Below, in pieces: positions 21,426 through 30,782 of a stretch of 64,000 nucleotides of DNA. The notes under the pieces were generated by a model. It saw only the letters and a program-made list of their open reading frames with translations. It made no database searches and was not told where the DNA came from. The position numbers and the translations under genes are program-made. Within the stretch, counting starts at the first letter, position 1. Each line of letters opens with the position of its first letter. The stretch spans positions 1,556,037-1,620,036 of the forward strand of contig NZ_JBFUPK010000002.1 in the NCBI RefSeq assembly GCF_041355105.1, given 5' to 3'. Source of the DNA: Terriglobus sp. RCC_193 (GTDB taxonomy: Bacteria; Acidobacteriota; Terriglobia; Terriglobales; Acidobacteriaceae).

Positions 21426-22241
21426 ATGCCCCTCTCCCCCAGATCGCAGCGCCTTCTGCAACTCGTTCTAGGGAATGAGGGGGCCATGAACTGCGGTGCC
21501 TGTTATCAGGTTCCGGAGCGGCTCTTCCCGCTGTTGTGTGGTGTGGAGGCCCCCGCTGGGGCTCTGGCGGCAAACCTGCCCGACTTCGCCGCAGACGGCC
21601 TTTACAGTATGCAATTTGAGATTGGCAACCACATGTTTGGCCATCACATGGCGGTAGCGATTACGGGCGGTGAAGCTACGATCTACCAGGCCTGGGTGGG
21701 CGAGGACGGTTACACGCTGACTGACTGGCTCAATCCTGCTGGAAACCATGTTTACGCAGGAGTCGCACCGGCACACTTCGTGGATGCTCATCGCCGCTAT
21801 TCGCCTGTCGGTGGTGATTATGTGAACAATCCTGCAGTGCAGTTCGGAAACTTTCGCCAGGGCCTTGCCAACGTAAGAGCAGCCTGGCGCATGGGCAATC
21901 ATGACGCGGCGGACGATGCCTGGGGGCATGTCTCTGGGGTACTCTCCGGTGAAACTCTACGAATGGCGTGCTGGTTGGGACTTGAGTTGCGGATGCGTTA
22001 TCACGCATTCAGCGTTGGCACCACCATCCATGTGGCGGGGCCGGTTGTGGCAGTGATTGCGCCACCCCCGGGACCTCCTCCGCCGGTACTGCTACCGCCG
22101 CCGGGCCCTCCTCCATTGCACCTGGCACCTCCTTTGCCGCTGCTTGGCCCTCCCCCGGTCGTCCTCGGCCCTCCCGTACCGCAGTTGCCCGGCGGCAACA
22201 TGGCTCCTCCAGACCCGAAAGGTTGTTGCGTCATCCTTTAG
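21426..22241 (+). CDS. Unknown protein with proline-rich tail and C-terminal CaaX-like box
   Basis: The product has 271 residues and no signal peptide or membrane helix. The first ~200 residues are globular, with NCGAC near residue 22 and HHMAVAI near residue 75. The Cys-then-His order is that of papain-like or NlpC-like peptidases, but I cannot assign a family. Residues ~205-260 are PPPGPPPP-type proline runs interspersed with L/V. The protein ends KGCCVIL, an exact eukaryotic CaaX pattern (Cys268, two aliphatics, Leu) with an adjacent Cys, like geranylgeranylated and palmitoylated Rho/Ral proteins. No good ribosome site precedes the ATG at 21426; the ATG at 21486 is an alternative. It is isolated between a terminator and the PBP gene. 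Confidence 0.65.
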   Translation: MPLSPRSQRLLQLVLGNEGAMNCGACYQVPERLFPLLCGVEAPAGALAANLPDFAADGLYSMQFEIGNHMFGHHMAVAITGGEATIYQAWVGEDGYTLTDWLNPAGNHVYAGVAPAHFVDAHRRYSPVGGDYVNNPAVQFGNFRQGLANVRAAWRMGNHDAADDAWGHVSGVLSGETLRMACWLGLELRMRYHAFSVGTTIHVAGPVVAVIAPPPGPPPPVLLPPPGPPPLHLAPPLPLLGPPPVVLGPPVPQLPGGNMAPPDPKGCCVIL

Positions 22242-22383
22242 CAGGCCGACGGAACTCTCTCTACGCGCATCTCAAAACAGGTAAGGGATCGGCAGATAGC
22301 TATGCCAGCGTTACAGAGGCAGTCTCTGCAGCCCTGGATGACAGGCGTTTGCCACGCCGCTCCGTGCTACCGTTAGGATTGCC

Positions 22384-25011
22384 GTGCCAAGCCTGTTCAC
22401 ACGCGAAAACCCGTCTGCGAACAATCGCAAATCTTCACCCGGCAACGGCAAAGGTCCGTGGCGTCCCCCCGAGTCCAGGGGCAAGTCGTCAAAGCGTGTC
22501 CCCTACGCGCGTACATGGTGGTTCCGCTATTTCCCCACACGGGCCAAGGCGCGTCGCGCCATTTTTTACAGTCTGCTCGGCTGCTCGGCGGTTTTCGGTT
22601 CGCTCGTCGGCCTGACGCTGGTCAACACGGCTGACCTGCCGCAGATGGAGGACCTGGAGCACTATCGCCCGGCCACCACAACAGAGCTGCTCGACATCCA
22701 CGGTCGCACCATTGGCTCCTTCGCTCTGGAGCGTCGCGTCGTCGTCCCGTATAACGACTTCCCCAAGGTGCTGCACGACGCCATCCTCTCCATTGAAGAC
22801 AAGAGCTTCGACAAGAACGCGGGTGTAAACCCCTTCCGCGTCATCGGTGCGGCTTACGTCGATCTGCGATCGAAGGGACGCCGTCAGGGCGCATCCACGC
22901 TCACCATGCAGCTTGCCCGCAACCTGTTTCTGACGCTGGACCAGACATGGAGCCGCAAAATCCAGGAGATTCTGCTCTCCGTTCAGATTGAGCGCCACTT
23001 CACCAAGGAACAGATATTCACTTTGTACGCCAACCAGATCTACCTGGGCAGCGGCGTCTATGGGTTTGAGGCGGGCAGCGAATACTACTTCTCCAAAAAG
23101 GCGAAAGACCTCACGCTACCTGAGGCTGCGTTGCTTGCGGCGCTGCCCAAAGGCCCCAGCAGCTATTCACCGGTGCGCCACCCGGAACGCGCTCTGAAGC
23201 GCCGCAACCTCGTACTCAGCGAGATGCTTGGCGACGGCTTCATCACGGAACAGCAGTATCAGGAAGCAAAAGCCGCGCCGCTCGGCCTGAAGATTGAGCC
23301 ACCCGCGAATACCATCGCACCCTACTTCGTGGAAGAAGTGCGCCGCCAGCTTGAGCAGGAGTACGGTGCAGACACTGTCCACGGTTCGGGCCTGAAGGTC
23401 TACACCACGATGGATCTCGACTTACAGCAAGTCGCAAACAAGGCCGTGCTGGACAATCTGGCCGCCTATGAACGCCGCCACGGATGGAAGGGAAAACTCA
23501 CCAACATCCTGGAAAGCGGCGGCGACCTGCAGACGTATCAGCACCCGGACTGGACAGACGCCATAGAAAACGGCGCGTACTTCCATGCGCTGGTCATTGA
23601 GGCCACACCGCGCCGCGTCATCGTCCGCATCGGCAAACGTTACGCGGAGATGACCGCAGCCGACTGGGCATGGACCACCCTGGGCAACGGCGACAAGCTG
23701 CTCCAGAAGGGTGATATTGCCTACGTCCGCATTGAAGACGCCACCCGAGGCACGGCCACCATGCACGCCTCGCTGCAGCAGGACTCCGGCGCGCAGGCCT
23801 CGCTGATGGCCATGGACAACTCCAATGGCGACGTCCTTGCCATGGTCGGCGGACGCGACTTCAACCTGTCGCAGTTCAATCGTGCCACGCAGGCCGAACG
23901 CCAGACCGGCTCCAGCTTCAAACCATACGTTTACACCACGGCGGTCGAGCAGCTTCACACCAAACCTACAGACATCATCGTCGATGCGCCCACCAGTTTC
24001 TACACGCCCAACGGCCCCTATACGCCGCACAACTACGAACCAAATTTCGCTGGTCCCATGACCATCCTCAACGCCTTCGCCGAGTCGCGAAACATTCCCG
24101 CACTCAAACTGGCGAACCAGGTTGGCATCAAGAAGGTGATTGAAGTCGCGCACCGTTTCGGCGTCACATCCAACATTCCTGCCTTCCTGCCGGTGGCGAT
24201 TGGTTCGGCAGGTATCAAACTTTCGGAGCAGGTCGGCGCGTACTCCGTCTTCCCCAACGACGGCATCCTCATCAAGCCGCACGTCATCCGCCGCATCGTT
24301 CAGGCAGATGGATTGCCGCTGAAACAGGTGTCGCCGCAGGTAAAGGAAGTCATCAGCGTAGAGACAGCGCGCACCATGATGACGCTGCTGAAAGCCGTTC
24401 CGCAATACGGCACCGCAGCGCAGGCAGGCGCGATATTGAAGCATCCCCTCGGCGGCAAAACCGGCACGACCAACAGCTACACCGACGCATGGTTCCTCGG
24501 CTTTTCTCCATCCGTCACCTGCGGCACATGGATCGGCTTTGACGATCCGCGCCGCACCCTCGGCGAGAAAGAAACCGGCGCACGCGCCGCACTGCCCATG
24601 TGGATTGACTTCATGAAGGTAGCCATCGCACGCTCGCCCAATGAGCAGTTCTCCACGGCCGCGAAGAAGGCCCTCGCAGTCGATGCAACGGCCGGATCCA
24701 CAGACAACGCAGCACCCGTAGTCAAGAAACCCGTAGCCCCCAACGACGATTCGGATGACGACTCCGATGACTCCAGTGACAGCGCGAAACCCGCGGCAAA
24801 ACCAGCGCCGGTAGCGCATCCGGCGCCGCCAGCGGATGCCTCGAACAACGCCATGCCGGATGACGCCGCCCCCTCCAAAACACCTGCAAAACCCACCGCA
24901 CCAATGAAAGGCTACGTCCCATCGCCGGTTGGCCCGTACAAGCCTTACAGCGGCCCGCTATTGCAAAAAGGCCCGGTGGCAACCCCAAAAAGCTCCCCAC
25001 CACCGCGCTAA
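22384..25011 (+). CDS. Class A penicillin-binding protein (PBP1A type)
   Basis: The product has 875 residues from a GTG at 22384. A basic cytoplasmic stretch precedes one membrane helix (~60-80). The GT51 transglycosylase domain shows the catalytic Glu region AILSIEDKSFDKNAG, then QGASTLTMQLARN and YLGSGVYGFEAGSEYYF. The transpeptidase domain shows the SxxK motif in GSSFKPY, the SxN region SRNIPAL and the KTGTT motif. It polymerises and cross-links peptidoglycan in the periplasm. The C-terminal ~110 residues are D/S-rich then A/P/K-rich and probably disordered. The gene is followed by a 400-bp repeat region. Confidence 0.95.
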   Translation: MPSLFTRENPSANNRKSSPGNGKGPWRPPESRGKSSKRVPYARTWWFRYFPTRAKARRAIFYSLLGCSAVFGSLVGLTLVNTADLPQMEDLEHYRPATTTELLDIHGRTIGSFALERRVVVPYNDFPKVLHDAILSIEDKSFDKNAGVNPFRVIGAAYVDLRSKGRRQGASTLTMQLARNLFLTLDQTWSRKIQEILLSVQIERHFTKEQIFTLYANQIYLGSGVYGFEAGSEYYFSKKAKDLTLPEAALLAALPKGPSSYSPVRHPERALKRRNLVLSEMLGDGFITEQQYQEAKAAPLGLKIEPPANTIAPYFVEEVRRQLEQEYGADTVHGSGLKVYTTMDLDLQQVANKAVLDNLAAYERRHGWKGKLTNILESGGDLQTYQHPDWTDAIENGAYFHALVIEATPRRVIVRIGKRYAEMTAADWAWTTLGNGDKLLQKGDIAYVRIEDATRGTATMHASLQQDSGAQASLMAMDNSNGDVLAMVGGRDFNLSQFNRATQAERQTGSSFKPYVYTTAVEQLHTKPTDIIVDAPTSFYTPNGPYTPHNYEPNFAGPMTILNAFAESRNIPALKLANQVGIKKVIEVAHRFGVTSNIPAFLPVAIGSAGIKLSEQVGAYSVFPNDGILIKPHVIRRIVQADGLPLKQVSPQVKEVISVETARTMMTLLKAVPQYGTAAQAGAILKHPLGGKTGTTNSYTDAWFLGFSPSVTCGTWIGFDDPRRTLGEKETGARAALPMWIDFMKVAIARSPNEQFSTAAKKALAVDATAGSTDNAAPVVKKPVAPNDDSDDDSDDSSDSAKPAAKPAPVAHPAPPADASNNAMPDDAAPSKTPAKPTAPMKGYVPSPVGPYKPYSGPLLQKGPVATPKSSPPPR

Positions 25012-25409
25012 GATTTCTCTTTGCTCGTCCTCGTATGAATTTGTCATTCTGAGCAAAGCGAAGCATGCCCTGAGCGGAGCGAACGGGAATCCCAGCGCAT
25101 TCTCATGCGACGAAACGTTCAACATCTTTCAGCCGGGTGCCCCAGGTTCGCGAAGCTAACCTGGGTATTCGTGCGGAGCACGAACAGCGAAGTTCATAGC
25201 AAAGACCGTCACCAGCGAAGCTCTTACGACCGAAGGTCGTCATTCTGAGCGAAGCGAAGAATCCCTACGCAGCTTCGCACAACGATACATTCCAAAGTTT
25301 CTGGCACGACCCAGCGAAGCTCTTACGACCGAAGGTCGTCATCCTGAGCGAAGCCGAAGGACCTGCATTCCTCTCGTGTGACTACGATGTTGCTGTGTGA
25401 AGTGAAAAC
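25012..25409. repeat. Gene-free spacer filled with palindromic repeat modules
   Basis: Four module groups are present: CATTCTGAGCAAAGCGAAG near 25046; CCCAGGTT (25141-25148) with AACCTGGG (25158-25165) followed by TTCGTGC/GCACGAA; ACGACCGAAGGTCGT leading into CATTCTGAGCGAAGCGAAG near 25227-25260; and the same again near 25327-25370. The block 25135-25190 is nearly identical to 45684-45735. It separates the convergent PBP and ribF genes. No gene is seen. Confidence 0.85.
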
Positions 25410-26357
25410 TTATCGCACAAACAAACGCCGCAAAGCAAACCAGCGCTCCGCACGTGCCACATCCTTGAAAATCTGCGTCTTTAACGCCTCAGGATCAGCA
25501 AACTTCTGCTCACTGCGAAGACGTTTATGAAACGTCATGCGTAACGGCGTCTCTTCCGTCAGATCGACAGGATGAAAGCGCAGTAGATACGTCTCTACCG
25601 CAAACGAATCCGCGCCAAACGTAGGCCGATTGCCAATGTTCGTCACACCCTCAAACGTCTCGTTACCAATGTGCAGGTCCGTCACATACACCCCATGCGC
25701 AGGCAACAGATCGTCATACGCAGCAAGGTTGATCGTCGGTACGGCATACTTCGTGCCATAGCCACGTCCTCGCGCTGGTGTGCTGTCCACAAAGAATTCG
25801 CGAGCCAGCATATGCCGCGCCGCGGACATATTGCCCTCTGCAATCTCATAACGAATGCGGCTGGAGGAGATACTCGTACGGCCCGATTCAATCGCCGCGA
25901 ATGTCTTCGCCGTGAATCCCAGCGTCTGTCCCAGTGTTTCCAGTGAATGCGTGTCACCCTCCGCACCTGAACCGAAGCGGAAGTTCTCTCCCTCGTGTAC
26001 TTCCACGGCATGCAGCGCATCGTGCAGTACGGTTGTGCAGAATTCCTTCGCGCTGGTGGCGGCAAACGCACGCGTAAAGGGCAGCAGCAGCACCGCATCC
26101 AGCCCAGTTTGCTCCAGCAATTCCAGCTTCACATCCGTAGGCGTAATGAGTTGCAGCTTGCGTTCCGGCCGCAGAACACGGGTGGGATGCGGATCAAGCG
26201 TCACCAGCACGGCCTTCGCCTTCAGCGCGCGTGCCCGTGCAATCACTTCACGAATCACGGTCTGGTGGCCGCAATGAACGCCATCAAAGTTGCCAATGGT
26301 CACAACCGTCGGACCAAGATCCGCTGGCACTTCCGCAAGGCTGCGATAGATGTTCAT
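25410..26357 (-). CDS. ribF: Bifunctional riboflavin kinase / FAD synthetase
   Basis: The product has 315 residues, the usual size. The N-terminal FMN adenylyltransferase domain has TIGNFDGVHCGHQTVI and the later SSSRIRYEIAEG. The C-terminal riboflavin kinase domain has the PTxN-type motif AVPTINLA and GVTNIGNRPTFG. It converts riboflavin to FMN and then FAD. Its ATG overlaps the stop of the upstream metallo-hydrolase gene (ATGA), so the two are translationally coupled. Confidence 0.96.
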   Translation of the reverse strand: MNIYRSLAEVPADLGPTVVTIGNFDGVHCGHQTVIREVIARARALKAKAVLVTLDPHPTRVLRPERKLQLITPTDVKLELLEQTGLDAVLLLPFTRAFAATSAKEFCTTVLHDALHAVEVHEGENFRFGSGAEGDTHSLETLGQTLGFTAKTFAAIESGRTSISSSRIRYEIAEGNMSAARHMLAREFFVDSTPARGRGYGTKYAVPTINLAAYDDLLPAHGVYVTDLHIGNETFEGVTNIGNRPTFGADSFAVETYLLRFHPVDLTEETPLRMTFHKRLRSEQKFADPEALKTQIFKDVARAERWFALRRLFVR

Positions 26358-27178
26358 TGCGCAGCCTCATGCCTATGAATGTGGAAGGGAAGTCGCAAAC
26401 CGTCATAGGCCAGGCGAATCCCCTCAGGCAGTTCCGCTTCGGTCGGCCCATGGTCCAGGTCATGCGAAATGTGCGTGAAGTACGTCTGCTTCGCCCCAAT
26501 GCGCTGCGCAATGGCGATGGACTTCTCCAGATGCGAATGGCTCGGATGCGGCTCGCGTCGCAGTGCATCCAGAATCACCACATCCAGTCCCTGCAGACTC
26601 TCATACGACGGTTCCGGCAGGTCGCTCATATCCGTTAGGTAAGCAACCGAACCAAAACGATAGCCCGCGATCTCATGCCGCCCATGCAGCACCGGAATCC
26701 GCTCCACCGTTGCGCCAAACAGATCAATCGTTGTACCCGGATCGGCGCTCAAGCGGTGCAGATCCACACGAGCGCTCGTCGGATAACGGTCAGCTTTACG
26801 AAAGGTGTAATCAAAGATGCGTTCGATAATGTCTGCCGTGGGATCATCCGCATACAGCGGCAGATGCGCATCCTTGCCAAACGTCAGCGGCCGCAGATCG
26901 TCAAAACCCAGCACGTGATCTGCATGGCCATGCGTGTACAGCACGGCGTCCACGCTGTTCACTCCAAACCGCAGCGCCTGCATGCGGAACTCCTGCCCTG
27001 TATCCACCAGGACAGTCCGCTGGGTGCCTTCTCCATCGTCGTAGCGCAGCGCAATGGACGACCGCGTCCGGTTGTTCTGCGGATCATTTGAAGTACACAC
27101 CGTGCAGGTACAGCCGAGCGTTGGCACGCCCATAGACGTACCGGTGCCAAGAAAAAGCAACTCGGCATTCGGTGGCAT
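26354..27178 (-). CDS. PhnP-like metallo-beta-lactamase-fold phosphodiesterase
   Basis: The product has 274 residues. FLGTGTSMGVP opens the domain and is followed by a Cys cluster (LGCTCTVCTSND), a zinc site seen in PhnP. The metal motif THGHADH, a later HGRHEIAGY, YLTDMSDLP and the C-terminal HISHDLDH supply the remaining ligands. Relatives hydrolyse cyclic phosphodiesters. No C-P lyase genes are near, so the physiological substrate is unclear. It is coupled to ribF by a 4-bp overlap. Confidence 0.85.
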   Translation of the reverse strand: MPPNAELLFLGTGTSMGVPTLGCTCTVCTSNDPQNNRTRSSIALRYDDGEGTQRTVLVDTGQEFRMQALRFGVNSVDAVLYTHGHADHVLGFDDLRPLTFGKDAHLPLYADDPTADIIERIFDYTFRKADRYPTSARVDLHRLSADPGTTIDLFGATVERIPVLHGRHEIAGYRFGSVAYLTDMSDLPEPSYESLQGLDVVILDALRREPHPSHSHLEKSIAIAQRIGAKQTYFTHISHDLDHGPTEAELPEGIRLAYDGLRLPFHIHRHEAAQ

Positions 27179-27253
27179 TACGTTTGATTCGTGCGTGGCG
27201 ATCGGTCCGTTCCTTCAGCTAATAAAGAGCAATGCAGATAGGATGTTGCAACC

Positions 27254-28045
27254 CTAGCGAACGATCTTTGGTCCGCCGCCGCTGAAGCCGCCGCCACCAA
27301 ATCCGCCGCCGCCGCTGAACCCACCGCCGCCACCGTTGAATCCTCCACTGGAAGGCGTTCCCGGCGGGGGAGGTGTGGCCTGCCGTGACTGCGCCTGCCG
27401 CGCCAGCAACTGCGTAATCTCCAGGAATCCCATGCGCAGCTCAAACAGCGCGGAATTCAGCAGGTTCTTCTCCTGTTCGGCCAGATTGCCGGTGGTCTTC
27501 TCTTCGATGACAGAGAGCATTTCGATGCTGTTTTTCGCACCCAGCAGGTCCACACGCGCCTGCTGACCCTGCTGCGCACCCGCGCCAAGCTGGATCATGG
27601 CCGACATGTAGATGGACTGCACCAGTTGCGTGAAGTCCATGGGCGGCATGTGTTCCGCGCCCAGGTTCTGCGACCGCATCATCGTCTCAATGCGCTCTGC
27701 CGTGGCTTCATACGCGGCACGCACCTGGTCCATCTCTTCTGCGGTCGGCGGCGGCAGCTTGGCCTCTTCTTCGCCAGCCGCCTCGGCTTCCGCAGCAGCA
27801 ACGTCGTCCGAAGGCTCCGGCACCGGCGTTACCGTGTGCGCTGCGTTCGATGCAGGAGCAGCGTCGCGCACCGGGAAGGGAATGGGTTCCTTGCTGGCCA
27901 CCGGCGCAGCTTCCGGTTCCGGCGTCGCGCTGGCTTCAGGCTCAGCCACCGGCTCTTCCGGACGAGGCTCCACGGGTTCGCCATCCAGGCGGAACTTGCG
28001 GCGGTCGTTAATCACAAAGGGCTTATTCTGTTCGTTTTCCGACAT
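27254..28045 (-). CDS. DUF1844 domain protein with Pro/Glu/Ala linker and Gly-rich tail
   Basis: The start MSENEQNKPF at 28045 is preferred; the longer frame upstream has no family likeness. The product has 263 residues. Residues ~20-110 are a P/E/A-rich disordered stretch. Residues ~125-220 match DUF1844 (FTQLVQSIYMSAMIQLG, LLGAKNSIEMLSVIEEKT, then ALFELRMGFLEI). The last 40 residues are GGGF-type repeats. The family is widespread in Acidobacteriota and other phyla, and its function is unknown. It lies 31 bp downstream of the ygfZ-like gene on the same strand. Confidence 0.85.
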   Translation of the reverse strand: MSENEQNKPFVINDRRKFRLDGEPVEPRPEEPVAEPEASATPEPEAAPVASKEPIPFPVRDAAPASNAAHTVTPVPEPSDDVAAAEAEAAGEEEAKLPPPTAEEMDQVRAAYEATAERIETMMRSQNLGAEHMPPMDFTQLVQSIYMSAMIQLGAGAQQGQQARVDLLGAKNSIEMLSVIEEKTTGNLAEQEKNLLNSALFELRMGFLEITQLLARQAQSRQATPPPPGTPSSGGFNGGGGGFSGGGGFGGGGFSGGGPKIVR

Positions 28046-28076
28046 GGGTCGTGTCTCTTTCGGGGATCGTAAATGT

Positions 28077-29066
28077 TTAAGATGCAGCGGTAGCTTCCGG
28101 CGTATGGGCCTGCACGGCGGTTCCGCCTGCATAGGTAATGGCAAGGCCGCGATCCAATGCTTCGCGGCGAATAAATCCAAGAGCGAGTCTTCGACCGTCA
28201 ATCTCTTCGGCCGCAACAGATGTCAGTTCACCTACCGGCTTACCTTCCGCTTCCAGCGGCGTTCCCGGCGCTGGCACATCGCCGGTCAAGGCAAAGCTGG
28301 TAAACGTCCGGTGGACATTGCCGCGCGAACGGATGCGTTCCACAATCTCCTGTCCCAGGTAGCAGCCCTTGTTGAAGTGCAGAGCGCGTGTCTGGTTCGT
28401 CTCCTGCGGCAGATCGCGGTCGCGGATATCGGTGCCATAGCGCGGCGTGCCTTCCGCAATCCGAAACAGCTCAAGCCCGTCAGCATCGCATAGCGCAACG
28501 CCATCCTGCACCAGCGCCGCTCGCAACTGCTCCAGCACAGCCGCATCGCGCGACCACACCTCAAAACGCGGCACCAGCGGACTATACGCACACACCACCT
28601 GCACGTCGGTTCCGGCATAGGGAACGGCCAGCTTCTTCAACAGCTTCGTCGCACGCACGGTAACGCCGGCTGCGGTCAGCTTCTCCGCGGCCTGCGGTCC
28701 TGCCACTAACATGCCGTGCCACCACGCGCTCTCATCGTTCAATTCCACATCGTCCATGATGATGAACCGGTCCAGCAGCGCCACAATGTTTTCCACCTGC
28801 GCCGGGCTGGTCTCCAGCAACAGCAGATCGGGCTTGGCCCATATCATCAGGTCGCCCTGAATACGGCCTTGCGCGCTCAGCAGAAAGCTGTACGCGCCCT
28901 CGCCCGGCGTCAACGCCTGCACGGAGTTCGTCACCATGCCGTTCAGCCAGCGCACGCGGTCGCTGCCGGTCACGGCAATCCATCCGGCGGTAAGCGAAGC
29001 CACGCCCGCGCCGGTGCGGAGAGCCTGGAGTTGGTCTACTGCGCTGAGAGTTGTCATTTCCTGCAT
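28077..29066 (-). CDS. ygfZ: YgfZ/GcvT-like folate-binding protein (Fe-S cluster maintenance)
   Basis: The product has 329 residues from the ATG at 29066; the ATG at 29057 is equally possible. The diagnostic YgfZ motif KGCYLGQE is present (~residue 243), as are the GcvT-fold segments WLNGMVTNSVQALTPGEGAY and LSAQGRIQGDLMIW. E. coli YgfZ binds folate and supports repair or assembly of certain Fe-S enzymes such as MiaB. It is divergent from the metallopeptidase gene at 29181, leaving ~115 bp for two promoters. Confidence 0.9.
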   Translation of the reverse strand: MQEMTTLSAVDQLQALRTGAGVASLTAGWIAVTGSDRVRWLNGMVTNSVQALTPGEGAYSFLLSAQGRIQGDLMIWAKPDLLLLETSPAQVENIVALLDRFIIMDDVELNDESAWWHGMLVAGPQAAEKLTAAGVTVRATKLLKKLAVPYAGTDVQVVCAYSPLVPRFEVWSRDAAVLEQLRAALVQDGVALCDADGLELFRIAEGTPRYGTDIRDRDLPQETNQTRALHFNKGCYLGQEIVERIRSRGNVHRTFTSFALTGDVPAPGTPLEAEGKPVGELTSVAAEEIDGRRLALGFIRREALDRGLAITYAGGTAVQAHTPEATAAS

Positions 29067-29180
29067 AAGGCACACTTCGGCAAGTGGTTCGGTGCGGCCA
29101 AACTGGCCCACTTGCCCGTACACTGGATTATAGGTTCCGCGGCGGCGAAGCTGCCCATACGCCAGCGGACGCGCGGAGTT

Positions 29181-30749
29181 GTGACTGACTTGAAGCATGC
29201 CTGCAGTGCCCCCTGGACGAAACTTGCCGTAATTGCCGTGGCTCTATCCCCGGCCATGTTGTATGCGCAACAGGTGCAGTCTCCGCCTTCCGCGCCGCCC
29301 CCCACGCAAACCGCCAAACCGCAGGCCGACGCCGAGTCACACATGACCAGGTCGCAGGCTGCCGACCTCTTCAAGAGCGTCGACGAGGTCATCGGCTTTG
29401 TCTCTTCCGATTCGCGCCTGAAAGCCACCCGCCCCGTCAAACGCCGCCTGCTCACGCGCACCCAGGTCAACAAAGAGTTGATGGACCGCATGAAGGAAGA
29501 CGAAGGTGCAAAACGTCTTCAGCGCAGCGAACTGGTGCTGAAGAAGTTCGGCTTCATCGAACGCGATTTCCATCTGCAGCCCTTCCTCCTCAGCCTGCTC
29601 ACGGAACAGGTCGCCGCCTTCTACGATCCCAAGACGCGTACCGTAAACATGCTCGACTGGGTGAAGCCGGAAGAGCAGAAGCCCGTCCTGGCGCATGAAC
29701 TCACGCACGCCGTGCAGGATGATCGCGTGAAGCTGGAGAAGTGGGGCAGCCCCGCTCCCACCGCTATCGCAAAAAATGTGCGCGAGGATAACGAACACAT
29801 CCAGCTTGACGAAGCTTCCACCGCGCGTGAATCCGTCACCGAAGGCCAGGCGATGGCGGTCTTCGTCGATTACGAACTGCAGCCGATGGGCAAGACGCTG
29901 AAGGACGCCCCGGAGTTTGGCGAACGCGTGCGCGAAATGTCGTCGGACACCAGCGGCTCGCCCGTCCTGTCACGCGCTCCTCTGTTGTTGCAGGAATCGC
30001 TGCTTTTTCCATACGGACAGGGCCTCGCATTTGAGCAGGCCATCCTGCAGGCAAAAGGCGTGGACGCAGCCTTTGCAGGCACGCTGGATCGCCCACCCAC
30101 ATCCTCGCATGAGGTCATGCACCCGCAGGACTACATGGCAAAAACGCCCGTCCCGGTGCTCACCATGCCCAACGTGCATTCGATATTGGATAAGGAATGG
30201 GAGCCATATGACGTAGGTGTCATGGGCGAGCTCGACGTCCGCATCATCACGGAACTCTTTGGCGGTCGCGCCATGGCCGATCCACTCGCGGTTGCGTGGA
30301 ACGGTGGCATTTACTACGCCGCTCAAAAGAAGACCGGAGCAGATAAGGCGTGGCCTTCTTCCCTCGGTATCATCTATTACTCGCAATGGAAGAATCAGGA
30401 TTCGGCGCGTTCATTCCTGAAGATTTACGCCAGCCAGCTTCCGCGCAAGTACCGTTCGTTGAAGCAGGTCGATATCCCCAACGGCGATGCGGATCATCTT
30501 CTCTTCAGCACGGAAGAGGGCGATGTATGGCTCTCGCTCGATGACAGCGGCGGTGTCTTCCTCAGTGAAGGCTATGACCGCGAAACCGCGAAGAAGCTGG
30601 AAACGCTCTATCGCGAAGTGCAGGGACGCGGCCCATTGCAGCAGGCATCGGCCCAACCCATGCACGAACTTACCTCAGGACTTCGCAACCTGCTGCCGGG
30701 CATACCGAAGGCAGCGCTGGACTACGCGACGCGTATGGCATCGCATTAA
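29181..30749 (+). CDS. Secreted zinc metallopeptidase-like protein (HELTH motif)
   Basis: A GTG at 29181 or a TTG at 29190 gives a signal peptide (TKLAVIAVALSPAMLYAQQ); GGAG at 29175-29178 fits the TTG spacing better. The product is ~522 residues. The zinc motif AHELTHAVQDD is near residue 172, and a candidate third ligand is in TEGQAMAVF. The chain is rich in helices and lacks other recognisable domains. It is probably a periplasmic or exported peptidase of an acidobacterial family without an assigned substrate. It ends 33 bp before the MTA phosphorylase start. Confidence 0.75.
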   Translation: MTDLKHACSAPWTKLAVIAVALSPAMLYAQQVQSPPSAPPPTQTAKPQADAESHMTRSQAADLFKSVDEVIGFVSSDSRLKATRPVKRRLLTRTQVNKELMDRMKEDEGAKRLQRSELVLKKFGFIERDFHLQPFLLSLLTEQVAAFYDPKTRTVNMLDWVKPEEQKPVLAHELTHAVQDDRVKLEKWGSPAPTAIAKNVREDNEHIQLDEASTARESVTEGQAMAVFVDYELQPMGKTLKDAPEFGERVREMSSDTSGSPVLSRAPLLLQESLLFPYGQGLAFEQAILQAKGVDAAFAGTLDRPPTSSHEVMHPQDYMAKTPVPVLTMPNVHSILDKEWEPYDVGVMGELDVRIITELFGGRAMADPLAVAWNGGIYYAAQKKTGADKAWPSSLGIIYYSQWKNQDSARSFLKIYASQLPRKYRSLKQVDIPNGDADHLLFSTEEGDVWLSLDDSGGVFLSEGYDRETAKKLETLYREVQGRGPLQQASAQPMHELTSGLRNLLPGIPKAALDYATRMASH

Positions 30750-30782
30750 TTCGTTTTGTTACTTAACCATCTGGAGAACGCA

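Noticed and set aside
23422-24819. 465-codon open frame antisense to the PBP gene
   Set aside because: It covers conserved transpeptidase motifs on the other strand and shows no protein family likeness.
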